Assembly (NCBI GenBank): GCA_964632355.1
Contig: CAZWBW010000041.1
Span: 1-22,359, forward strand
From: JALOAP01 sp964632355
Lineage (GTDB): Bacteria > Chloroflexota > Dehalococcoidia > Tepidiformales > Tepidiformaceae
DNA length: 22,359 nucleotides
Direction of reading: 5' to 3'
Made by a program: the position numbers and the translations under genes. This document shows, piece after piece, positions 8,444 through 15,670 of the stretch (position 1 is its first letter; the number at the start of each line of letters is the position of its first letter). Under the pieces are notes generated by a model. That model saw nothing but the letters and a program-made list of their open reading frames with translations, was not told the DNA's origin and did not search any database.

Positions 8444-8608
8444 AGTTGTCCTCCACGGCGCGTGAAAGGACACTGCGACCGCCGAAATCGATTAATACGA
8501 CGACAACTTCTCGGGTCGCGAGGTGGTTCATTTCCGGTCGAGTCGTTCGCTCCGAAGTTGTCAACCCGGGGGACCTCCCCGATACTGGCCGTGCGAATAT
8601 CGACAACT
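8444..8608. promoter_or_regulatory. Four alternating AGTTGTC elements, operator-like array
   Basis: AGTTGTC occurs at 8444-8450 (+), 8502-8508 (- orientation, read GACAACT), 8556-8562 (+) and 8602-8608 (-). The third copy continues into GTTGTCAAC, a 9-bp palindrome. Orientation alternates, making two head-to-head pairs with 51 and 39 bases between the elements. The last copy overlaps the candidate -10 of the downstream regulator. In cyanobacteria SufR is known to bind inverted CAAC/GTTG half-sites, which are the core of this element. Autoregulation by the adjacent SufR-like protein is therefore a reasonable inference, though the half-site spacing differs from the published operator. Confidence 0.5.
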
Positions 8609-8613
8609 AGAAT
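8608..8613 (+). promoter_or_regulatory. Candidate -10 of the SufR-like regulator
   Basis: TAGAAT ends 17 bases before the ATG at 8631, which would leave a leader of only about 11 bases. That fits the absence of a Shine-Dalgarno sequence. No good -35 is visible. Its first base is the last base of the fourth AGTTGTC-type element, so a bound repressor would cover the promoter. Confidence 0.35.
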
Positions 8614-8630
8614 CATCGCAAACGACAATC

Positions 8631-9323
8631 ATGTCCACAGCAAAGCGCCCAAGGTCCTGCCTCGACCTCCTGAGCCCGACCCGGCAACTGCTCGTGCTCG
8701 CGCTCAAACGCCGAAAGCGCGCCACCGCCGACGAGCTCGCTGCAGACTGCTATCTCTCCGTCGGGGCCGCCCGTCAACACCTGATGGCGCTCGTGATGCA
8801 GAACCTCCTGGTCTATGAAGAGGAGCGGCGCGGACCGGGACGGCCACGCCATGTGTTCGCCCTCGCACCCGATGGTGAGGCGCTCTTCCCGCGAAGAAGC
8901 GACACCCTCGCGACCGCGTTCCTCCAGGCCCTCCAGGAAGAGGATCCCGAGATTCGTACCCGCGTCCTCGACCGCGTTGCCGAGATTCGCCGGTCTGCCG
9001 TGGCTTCGCGGCTGGTCGGGAAGGCCGATTTCGAACGCCTCGAGGAGTTCGTCACCGCGCTCGAAGAGTTCGGGTACTTCCCCACCCTCGAACGGCGCGG
9101 CAGGGAGGCCACCCTTCGGTTCCAACACTGCCCCTACCTGGACGTGGTTGTGTCGCATCCCGAAGTCTGCGATTCCGAGACCCGATGCATGGGGAGCGCC
9201 CTCGAAGGCTTTCGCATGGAGCGCATTGGCCGCGTGATCGACGGTGAGGACCATTGCTCCTTCAGGCTGACGGCCACAGCTTCCGAAGCAGCGAAACTTG
9301 CAGACCCGCCGGCAGCAGGGTAG
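8631..9323 (+). CDS. SufR-like Fe-S-binding transcriptional regulator (HTH)
   Basis: A 230-residue regulator. The N-terminal winged helix-turn-helix (about 13-80) includes ATADELAADCYLSVGAARQHL and a GPGRPRHVFAL wing, as in the DeoR/ArsR-type N-terminus of SufR. The C-terminal part carries HCPYLDVVVSHPEVC, which gives C167 and C180 with the SufR spacing CX12C; C209 sits where the fourth family cysteine is expected. The third family position (194) is Phe, and an extra Cys lies at 186. SufR holds an Fe-S cluster and represses sufBCDS-type operons; no suf gene is in the window, so the target is unknown. I chose ATG 8631 because the protein then begins like the family; there is no visible ribosome-binding site. 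A hydrolase gene follows after 33 bp. Confidence 0.82.
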   Translation: MSTAKRPRSCLDLLSPTRQLLVLALKRRKRATADELAADCYLSVGAARQHLMALVMQNLLVYEEERRGPGRPRHVFALAPDGEALFPRRSDTLATAFLQALQEEDPEIRTRVLDRVAEIRRSAVASRLVGKADFERLEEFVTALEEFGYFPTLERRGREATLRFQHCPYLDVVVSHPEVCDSETRCMGSALEGFRMERIGRVIDGEDHCSFRLTATASEAAKLADPPAAG

Positions 9324-9356
9324 GAATCACGAAACGCTGCCACGGAGGTTGTTTCC

Positions 9357-10145
9357 ATGCGTCACGTGAAGGTCGGCAATGTCGACGTCTTCGCACTCGT
9401 CGACAATGTGATGGCCTACCCGGCCTCGTCCGTCTACCCCAATGCCGGCGACCTGTCCCGGTTTAACCAGCACCTGGACGCCGATGGCGGCGTCGCCTTG
9501 AACTTTGGGGCGTTCCTGGTCCACGACGGCGATACCGTGCTGCTCGTCGATACCGGGTGGGGACCCGAGTACAACGGCCGCCTGTTCGACGAACTCGCCC
9601 AGACCGGCGTCGCCCCGGACGCCGTCACCGCTGTCACCTTCACTCACCTCCACGGCGACCACACCGGCTGGAACCTTGATCGGGAATCCGGGAAGCCGCT
9701 CTTCCCGAACGCCCGTTACCTGGTGCCGAAGCTCGACTGGGACCACTACACGGCCGAAGGCGCCGATTCGTTCACTCGCGATGTCCAGCCGCTTGAATCG
9801 CTCGGCTGCCTCGAACTGATTGAGGGAGAGCACAGGTTCTCCCAGTCGCTGCTGGCGGTGCCCACGCCCGGTCACACTCCCGGCCACACGAGCGTCGCCA
9901 TCGTCTCCGGCACGGAACGAGGCATCATCCTCGGAGATGTCGTCATCTCGCCCATCGACGCCGAGGAACCAGACCTGACCAACAGCTTCGACTGGGACCA
10001 CGATATCGCCCGCGAAACGCGGAGGAAGCTTCTTGAACGGGCCGTTGCCGAGAACGCCCTCATCGGCGCCAGCCACCTGCCGGCGCCCGGGCTCGGACAC
10101 TTCGTGCGGCTCGATTCTCGGACGAGTTGGAGGCCGCTCGCCTAG
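9357..10145 (+). CDS. Metallo-beta-lactamase-fold hydrolase
   Basis: A 262-residue cytosolic metal-dependent hydrolase of the MBL superfamily. The metal ligands are all present: HLHGDH at 97-102 (H97, H99, D101, H102), H173 in TPGHTPGH, D194 in ILGDVV and H240 in GASHLPAPG. The fold class covers lactonases, thioesterases and phosphodiesterases; overall shape and the N-terminal VKVGNVDVFALVDN start resemble AHL-lactonase-like members, but the substrate cannot be fixed. GGAGG lies eight bases before the ATG. It follows the SufR-like regulator by 33 bp and is probably cotranscribed. Its stop lies four bases from the stop of the convergent FAD enzyme, with no terminator in between. Confidence 0.9.
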   Translation: MRHVKVGNVDVFALVDNVMAYPASSVYPNAGDLSRFNQHLDADGGVALNFGAFLVHDGDTVLLVDTGWGPEYNGRLFDELAQTGVAPDAVTAVTFTHLHGDHTGWNLDRESGKPLFPNARYLVPKLDWDHYTAEGADSFTRDVQPLESLGCLELIEGEHRFSQSLLAVPTPGHTPGHTSVAIVSGTERGIILGDVVISPIDAEEPDLTNSFDWDHDIARETRRKLLERAVAENALIGASHLPAPGLGHFVRLDSRTSWRPLA

Positions 10146-10149
10146 CCAC

Positions 10150-11751
10150 TCAGGGATCGATGAGCACGCCGGGATTCAGGATCCCGGCGGGGTCCACCTC
10201 CCGCTTTACCGCTCGCAGCGCCTCGGCGAACAGGTCGGGGCGCTGCCGGTCGTACCATGGGCGGTGGTCACGGCCCACGGCGTGGTGGTGGGTGATCGTG
10301 CCGCCCCCGGTGAGTACCGCGTCCGAAGCAGCTTGCTTGATTGCTGCCCACTGTTCGAGTTCGGCGCCTCGGCGGCCCAGCCCCTGGAACGTGTAATACG
10401 GCGCCGGCCCATCGGGGTACACGTGCGTGAACCGGCATGTGAGCGTCCCGCCTCCGCAGACCTCGCGCAGCGCGCGTTCGACCGCCTCGCGGATGCGCGC
10501 ATCGAACTCCGGCCAGCGGTCCCACGTGATCGATGTCTCGAACGTATCGGAGACGAGCCCGAGCCCCACGCTGAGGTTTCGCTGATACGGCGCCCGGATG
10601 AACGAGTTCCGCCACGCGCCGACGGCCCCCTGGCGGCCCGCGTCGCTCTGCTTGCCCTCGTCGGACACGCGAATCCCGGCATCGTCGACGCGGCCGCCCG
10701 CCGACTGCGCGATGTCGACCGCCGCGCGGATTGCGGCATCCTGCGGCAGCTCCGCGCTTTCGAACCCGAGAATAAGCAGTGCCTGGGAGCCGTCGAGCCC
10801 CGCGGCTGCTGCCGCTTCGCCCGGGTCGAGCACCCGGCAGTTCGCCGGCCACAGCTTCGCCTGCACCACCTGCCGGGCTCCTTCGGCCGCCGCCTCGAAC
10901 GAGGGAAACACCACGCCCGCCGACGCCCGGAACCGCGGCCGTGCCTGGATGCGCATCCACGCCTCGGTGATGATCCCGAGGATCCCTTCGCTCCCGATGA
11001 CAAGCCGGTCAGGACTGGGACCAGCGCCCGACCCCGGCAGCCGTCGCGATTCCCACAGGCCGCGCGGCGTCAGCATTCGCACCGATTCGACGAAGTCGTC
11101 GATGTGCGTGTGGTTGGTCGCGTAGTGACCGCCCGAACGAGTGGCGATCCATCCGCCAAGAGACGAGTACTCAAAGCTCTGCGGGTAGTGCCGCAACGTG
11201 AACCCGTGCGGGCGGAGCTGCTCTTCGAGAGCCGGTCCCAGCACCCCCGCCTGGATCCGCGCCGCCCGCGACGTCGCATCGATTTCGAGCACACGGTCCA
11301 TCGCCCCGAGGTCGATGGTCACGATGCCGCGGGACTCCTCGGGCGGCTCCACGCCGCCAACCACGGACGACCCTCCGCCGTACGGGATCGCCACGTACCC
11401 GGCGTCCGAGCACCACTCGAGCACCTGTCGCACTTCGTCCTCGTTCCGCGGTCGCGCAACCACATCCGGCGGGTTCGGGAAGTCGCGATTGAACGCCCGG
11501 ATGACATCGCGAAAGCTCTTGCCGTAGGCGTGCGACGCCCGGGAGTGCGGGTCCGTCGCGCAGAAGTCGGCCAGCGCTTGGGGCACAGCAATCCGCGGCG
11601 GCCGGAGGTCAAGGTCCTCGACCCGTGGGATGGGCGGCGGTTCGAGGCTTACCCCAAACCGTTTCGAAAGCCGTTCGGCGGCCTCCCTGCGGGCGTCCTC
11701 GGTCGGCTCGTCCGTCTCAAGTCCCCACGCCCAGAAACTGCGTCGTGCCAT
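10150..11751 (-). CDS. FAD-binding oxidoreductase, alkylglycerone-phosphate-synthase-like
   Basis: A 533-residue flavoprotein of the vanillyl-alcohol-oxidase family. The FAD-binding domain has PYGGGSSVVGGV (123-134), SSLGGWIATRSGGHY (196-210) and GSEGILGIIT (253-262). The FAD-oxidase C-terminal domain ends with NPGVLIDP. The triple histidine THHHAVG (H488-H490) and the YPDGPAPYYTF segment match alkyldihydroxyacetonephosphate synthase, in which the HHH motif is part of the active site that swaps an acyl for an alkyl chain in ether-lipid synthesis. Glycolate oxidase/D-lactate dehydrogenase relatives are the alternative. No signal peptide is present. The start at ATG 11751 has GGAGG seven bases upstream. 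It lies 41 bp after the TauE/SafE gene on the same strand. Confidence 0.85.
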   Translation of the reverse strand: MARRSFWAWGLETDEPTEDARREAAERLSKRFGVSLEPPPIPRVEDLDLRPPRIAVPQALADFCATDPHSRASHAYGKSFRDVIRAFNRDFPNPPDVVARPRNEDEVRQVLEWCSDAGYVAIPYGGGSSVVGGVEPPEESRGIVTIDLGAMDRVLEIDATSRAARIQAGVLGPALEEQLRPHGFTLRHYPQSFEYSSLGGWIATRSGGHYATNHTHIDDFVESVRMLTPRGLWESRRLPGSGAGPSPDRLVIGSEGILGIITEAWMRIQARPRFRASAGVVFPSFEAAAEGARQVVQAKLWPANCRVLDPGEAAAAAGLDGSQALLILGFESAELPQDAAIRAAVDIAQSAGGRVDDAGIRVSDEGKQSDAGRQGAVGAWRNSFIRAPYQRNLSVGLGLVSDTFETSITWDRWPEFDARIREAVERALREVCGGGTLTCRFTHVYPDGPAPYYTFQGLGRRGAELEQWAAIKQAASDAVLTGGGTITHHHAVGRDHRPWYDRQRPDLFAEALRAVKREVDPAGILNPGVLIDP

Positions 11752-11792
11752 TGCTGGTCCTCCCGCTCGCCAGTGCTCGAACGACGCGAAGC

Positions 11793-12539
11793 CTACCGCA
11801 GCCCGGTGGCCTTCGCGAGCGGCGCCACGATTGCGCTTATCGCGGTCGCAACCAGTACTGTGATCACGATGCGCCGAAACACCACGTCGCTCACCCGGTT
11901 CGCCACCACGTACCCTGCGAGCCACCCGGCCGCCATTGCGGGCAGCGCCGCTGCTGCATACCCGAGAGTCGACCCATGGATGCGGCCGTTCGCTGCGAAC
12001 AGGCCTGCCGCGACCAGTGCGCTTGCCAGGAAGTACGCGCCGAGCGTCGCCCGGAACGGCACCGACGGCACGCCCCTGCCCTGCAGGTAGAGCACCACTG
12101 GCGGCCCCGACATGCTCGTGCTCGTGTTGAGCACGCCGCTCACGAAGCCAGCTGCGAGGTTCCCTGCCCTCCCGGCCCCACGGATCCCGGCACCTCGCCA
12201 CAATGCGATCGTCGAGAGCAGCACCACGATCCCGATCGCAGCCTGTAGCGCATCCGGGTTGGCAAGCGCCAGCACCGCAATCCCGAGCGGCATCCCGGCG
12301 ACCGCGCCGGCGAGCAGCGTTGCGCCCAGTGCCCAGTCGACGAACCGCCGCATGCGCGTGATGGTGATGACGTTGACGAAGACGCCGAGCAGGTTCGCCA
12401 GTACCACCGCGTCCTTTGCGCCGACCAGCGGAATTAGCAGCGGGACGATGAACAGCGAGAACCCGAACCCGCTCAGCGACTGCGTGAGCGCGGCCGCTCC
12501 CGCCAACACCATGACCCCGGCAACAACCGTGGATTCCAA
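11793..12539 (-). CDS. TauE/SafE family membrane transporter
   Basis: A 248-residue polytopic membrane protein of the sulfite exporter TauE/SafE family (also called UPF0721), which moves small anions such as sulfite or organosulfonates across the inner membrane. It shows the two-repeat layout. LTQSLSGFGFSLFIVPLL near the N-terminus and LAAGFVSGVLNTSTSMSGPP in the middle are the family's two signature stretches. About eight hydrophobic segments are seen. The coordinates use a TTG start at 12539; an in-frame ATG at 12512 is an alternative, and neither has a strong ribosome-binding site. Neighbours are ctaB 84 bp upstream and the AGPS-like gene 41 bp downstream, all on one strand. The substrate is not known. 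Confidence 0.88.
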   Translation of the reverse strand: MESTVVAGVMVLAGAAALTQSLSGFGFSLFIVPLLIPLVGAKDAVVLANLLGVFVNVITITRMRRFVDWALGATLLAGAVAGMPLGIAVLALANPDALQAAIGIVVLLSTIALWRGAGIRGAGRAGNLAAGFVSGVLNTSTSMSGPPVVLYLQGRGVPSVPFRATLGAYFLASALVAAGLFAANGRIHGSTLGYAAAALPAMAAGWLAGYVVANRVSDVVFRRIVITVLVATAISAIVAPLAKATGLR

Positions 12540-12623
12540 CCTCGCCCCGTGCCCGGGCGCGAACGCAATCGACGCCTCGCTCCGGAGGTGTCGATCCTAC
12601 ATGCCACGTGAACTACAGGCTCG

Positions 12624-13526
12624 TCAGGCGAAGACGACCGCGTCGGCTCCCATCGAGATGAAGAGCACGCCGAGGTAGAGCAGCGAGTACTTGTACAGCG
12701 TCATCGGCGACTCCCGCTCCGGGTTCTTCCAGAGACGCCACGCATACCAGATGAAGAGCGCGCCGGTCACTACGGCCGTGCCAATGTAGATCCAGAGCAG
12801 GTCCGCTGCCGGCGCCAGCAGCAGTGACACGACCACCAGCAGGACCGTGTACCGCAGGATCTGCGTTCGCGTAATCGCAGGCCCATCGGTCACCGGGAGC
12901 ATCGGTACGCCCGCCTCGGCGTAGTCATTCTTGAGCCGAAGCGCGAGTGCCCAGAAGTGCGGCGGTGTCCAGAAGAAGATGATGGCGAACATCACCCAGG
13001 CGGCCAGGCTCACATCGCCCGTCACTGCAGCCCAGCCGATCATCGGCGGGAAGGCACCGGCGGCGCCGCCGATCACGATGTTCTGCGGCGTCCGCCGCTT
13101 CAGCCACATCGTGTAGATGAAGACGTAGAAGAGCAGCCCGGTTAGCGCGAGCACGGCTGCTGCGAGCGTCGTGGTCAGCCACAGAAACACGAACGCCCCG
13201 GCACCGAGAGCGATCCCAAACAGGAGCGCGTGCGCTGGTTCGATCTCGCCGGTGACGAGCGGACGATTCTGTGTTCTCCGCATCACCCCGTCGATGTCAC
13301 GGTCGTACCAGCAGTTGATCACGTTCGCACCGCCGGCCGACATCGTGCCCCCGATGAGCGTGGCCAGGATGAGCCACGCCGACGGCCACCCACGCTCCGC
13401 CACCACCATCGCGGGAACGGTGGTGATCAGCAGCAGCGAGATGATCCGGGGCTTCGTTAAAGAAACGTAGTTGCGGATCGTCACACTCAGTGGCGTGCGC
13501 GCCATGGCCGCGGCGTTTGCGCTCAA
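12624..13526 (-). CDS. ctaB: Protoheme IX farnesyltransferase (heme O synthase)
   Basis: An inner-membrane UbiA-family prenyltransferase that joins farnesyl diphosphate to heme B to make heme O, the precursor of heme A in cytochrome oxidases. The protein has 300 residues and about nine hydrophobic helices. The prenyl-diphosphate-binding motif NCWYDRDID (71-79; N71, D75, D79) is followed by RTQNRPL. FFWTPPHFWALAL and DYAEAGVPMLP are characteristic of CtaB/CyoE. I place the start at TTG 13526: GAGGTG lies upstream with about five bases of spacing, and the TTG overlaps the ctaA stop as TTGA, which suggests translational coupling. The internal ATG at 13505 has no ribosome-binding site. No oxidase subunit gene is in the window. 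Confidence 0.96.
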   Translation of the reverse strand: MSANAAAMARTPLSVTIRNYVSLTKPRIISLLLITTVPAMVVAERGWPSAWLILATLIGGTMSAGGANVINCWYDRDIDGVMRRTQNRPLVTGEIEPAHALLFGIALGAGAFVFLWLTTTLAAAVLALTGLLFYVFIYTMWLKRRTPQNIVIGGAAGAFPPMIGWAAVTGDVSLAAWVMFAIIFFWTPPHFWALALRLKNDYAEAGVPMLPVTDGPAITRTQILRYTVLLVVVSLLLAPAADLLWIYIGTAVVTGALFIWYAWRLWKNPERESPMTLYKYSLLYLGVLFISMGADAVVFA

Positions 13527-14488
13527 GCAGGCACCTCGATTCCGGCCGGTTGGCGAACGCCACGCCGCTCACCAACCGGGGCATAGTAGGCGAACATCGC
13601 CCCAACGGCCAAACACGCCCAGATGACCGCAGCGATGGCCGTGTGCGAAACCGTCAGTGGGTCAGGGAAGTAGTACCAGACGTTCAGCGCACCAACGATG
13701 ACCTGCGCCACATACAGCACACCGGTCGCCACTGCCACCGGCCCCGCCCAGAAGAAGGTGCGCCGCGCCTTCCACGTCGCGAGGACGAACGGCACCACCA
13801 GGAACACCAGGCCACCCGCCAGGTAGCGGTGCGCCATGTGCCAGATTTCGTGGTCGTCGGCCTTCGGAAGCACCTGCAGACCGTTACACGTCGGCCAGTC
13901 GGCACACGCCGTGGCCGCACCGCTTTCGGTCATGTAGCCACCGACGAACATCGTCACGGCAAGCCAGACCAGGCTCGCGACGGCGAGAACGCCGATCCGT
14001 CGGGCCACCGGCTTCGAAGTCACCGTCAGCAGCCGGTCCCGGTGTTTCGGGTCCTCGAGGAACATCCCGACGGCGATGCCAACCTGCAGGAGGAGGATAA
14101 TCATCGCCGTCACCAGGTGCGTTGCGACGATCTCGGGCGGCAGCTCGCGCCACACCGTGATCGCGCCCAGGATGCCCTGGATGCCCACGAGCGGCACGTT
14201 CACGATCGCCGCACCCACGATGAGGCGAACATGCCGGTAGTACTTCCACGCCATGAAGGCGGTGCCGATGACCATCAGCCCCACGGCCGAGGCCACGAAC
14301 CGGTGCGACGACTCGATCCAGGCTTCCTTGTTACCGGCAGGCGGGATCGCGCCGCCGTGACACGTCGGCCAGTCCGGGCACCCAAGACCTGAGCCACTGG
14401 CCCGGACGAAGGCGCCCACGGCGATCAGGACCAGAGTTGCGATGACAGTTGCGACGGCGAGACGTTGCGCGTTGATCATTGCATGCAT
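13523..14488 (-). CDS. ctaA: Heme A synthase
   Basis: An inner-membrane enzyme that oxidises the C8 methyl group of heme O to a formyl group, giving heme A. The 321-residue protein has the two-fold repeat of four-helix bundles. Paired cysteines occur in each half: GCPDWPTC (C37, C43) and ACADWPTC (C195, C201), as in the Bacillus/actinobacterial type. Heme-ligand histidines are visible at H62 (ESSHRF, with E60 beside it), H124 (ATHLVTAM), H217 or H220 (IWHMAHRY) and H282 (SHTAIAA). Two in-frame ATGs (14488 and 14479) are possible starts; neither has a clear ribosome-binding site. Its stop overlaps the start of ctaB, so the pair forms an operon. It lies 114 bp after the M23 peptidase gene on the same strand. 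Confidence 0.95.
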   Translation of the reverse strand: MHAMINAQRLAVATVIATLVLIAVGAFVRASGSGLGCPDWPTCHGGAIPPAGNKEAWIESSHRFVASAVGLMVIGTAFMAWKYYRHVRLIVGAAIVNVPLVGIQGILGAITVWRELPPEIVATHLVTAMIILLLQVGIAVGMFLEDPKHRDRLLTVTSKPVARRIGVLAVASLVWLAVTMFVGGYMTESGAATACADWPTCNGLQVLPKADDHEIWHMAHRYLAGGLVFLVVPFVLATWKARRTFFWAGPVAVATGVLYVAQVIVGALNVWYYFPDPLTVSHTAIAAVIWACLAVGAMFAYYAPVGERRGVRQPAGIEVPA

Positions 14489-14602
14489 TCACGGCAGGCT
14501 TCGTGCCGCCCGAAACAGAGCCTCGCCCGCCCGGACGGTTCGCCCTTCATCCCGTCCGTTAATCCCACTTGCCAGATTGCCACATGGAATGGGGAGGCGC
14601 CA

Positions 14603-15634
14603 CTAAAACCCCTGGCTTCCGTCCAGCCACCGTAACCCGTCGACGAGCACACCGCCCACCGAGAGTTCCCAGTGCAGGTGCGCCCCGGTCGAAAGCCCGG
14701 TCGAACCCACGTAGCCCAGCACCTGCCCTCGCGACACCCACTCGCCCACCGAAACGGCGCGCTCCTGCATGTGCCCGTAAAGCGAAAAGATGCCCGCACC
14801 ATGGTCCACGACCACGAGGTTCCCGCGGACGAGGTACAACCCGCTCATCACGACCACGCCGTCGTTCGTGGACATAATCGGTGTGCCGAAGTCGGCGCCG
14901 AAGTCGGTGCCGCCGTGGTGGCCCTGCACCGGGCCCCCATTGAAAGAACGCTGCTCGCCGAACCGCCCGGTGACCTCGAACCCTTCGCCGAGCGGGTGAG
15001 CCCAGCCCGGACGCCACTTCCGCTCGGTCACTCCGGCGTACACCTGCGGAAGGAGCGGCCCCTCGTCCGGTGGAGGCGTCGGTGTCGGCTCGGGCGTCGT
15101 GCCCGGGTCCGGTTCCTCCGTGGGGTCCGGTTCGGGGATCCAGATGTAGTCGACCGTCCACTCCGTCCGGCGCACGGTCACCGTCCGCGTCACGCGAAAC
15201 TCCCCGCCGTGGTGCTCCACTATGTCGATGTCGATCCGCGCGGCGCCGACCGGGTCCTCCGCGTCGACGGCCACGAAGCCGTCCACGCCGCCCTCACCGT
15301 TGGGCGCCAGCACGAACGACCGCCCGAGGAAATGCGCAACGCCACTCTGTGCGGCGCTCACGCTGACCAGGATCGCACCGCCCTGCAGCGGGAACTCGTT
15401 CGAGATCGAAACCGTCGGCGGAATCCCGTCCGACGCCACCTGCGGGATGTGGATGTATGGATCCGGCGTGGGAGTTGGCGTCGGCGTTGGGATGTTCGGT
15501 GCGGTTAGCCACGGGCCCGGCGTCGAAGCCGGGGGCTGGGCTCCGCTGCTCCGGCCGCCCAGCAAGCGCATCCCCGGCACCAGCGCCAGTGGCGAGGAGG
15601 CAAGCAGCAGAATAACGGCACGACGCGACCGCAT
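14603..15634 (-). CDS. M23 family metallopeptidase, secreted or membrane-anchored
   Basis: A 343-residue cell-wall-directed endopeptidase candidate. The N-terminus has a basic MRSRR followed by a hydrophobic stretch (about residues 6-22), so it is exported. A Pro-Thr spacer lies at about 49-59, then a beta-rich domain of unknown type (about 72-165), a second Pro/Glu/Thr spacer (about 167-192) and the LytM domain (about 205-340). The zinc and catalytic residues are present: H240 and D244 in GHHGGTDFG, H288 in YGHM, and H319/H321 in AHLHWE. Such enzymes cut peptidoglycan cross-bridges or serve as regulators. ATG 15634 has AGGG eight bases upstream; GTG 15643 is an alternative start. It is the third gene after ilvD and the PH-domain gene, 36 bp behind the latter. 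Confidence 0.9.
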   Translation of the reverse strand: MRSRRAVILLLASSPLALVPGMRLLGGRSSGAQPPASTPGPWLTAPNIPTPTPTPTPDPYIHIPQVASDGIPPTVSISNEFPLQGGAILVSVSAAQSGVAHFLGRSFVLAPNGEGGVDGFVAVDAEDPVGAARIDIDIVEHHGGEFRVTRTVTVRRTEWTVDYIWIPEPDPTEEPDPGTTPEPTPTPPPDEGPLLPQVYAGVTERKWRPGWAHPLGEGFEVTGRFGEQRSFNGGPVQGHHGGTDFGADFGTPIMSTNDGVVVMSGLYLVRGNLVVVDHGAGIFSLYGHMQERAVSVGEWVSRGQVLGYVGSTGLSTGAHLHWELSVGGVLVDGLRWLDGSQGF

Positions 15635-15670
15635 CGCGCGCACCCTACGGCACCGGGATGTAGACGAACG

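Larger units (their letters stand above)
8257..8630. other. Long divergent intergenic region
   Basis: This 374-bp stretch separates the divergent starts of the histidine kinase (minus) and the SufR-like regulator (plus). I find no credible gene in it; an in-frame extension of the regulator back to 8523 has no ribosome-binding site and a composition unlike the family. It holds an 11-bp palindrome (8419-8429) and four alternating copies of AGTTGTC (8444-8608). The part nearest the kinase (8257-8418) shows its ribosome-binding site and no convincing promoter boxes. Confidence 0.7.

Noticed and set aside
8523..8630. N-terminal extension of the SufR-like protein by 36 residues
   Set aside because: The extension is unlike the family, has no ribosome-binding site, and would cover the operator-like elements and the candidate -10.
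10033..12090. A 685-codon plus-strand open frame
   Set aside because: Antisense to the AGPS-like gene and part of the TauE gene; low-complexity Arg/Pro/Ala composition and no recognisable motif.
15464..15496. Short tandem repeat of GTTGGCGTCGG-like units
   Set aside because: It encodes the Pro-Thr linker of the M23 peptidase; codon-level repetition of a spacer explains it.
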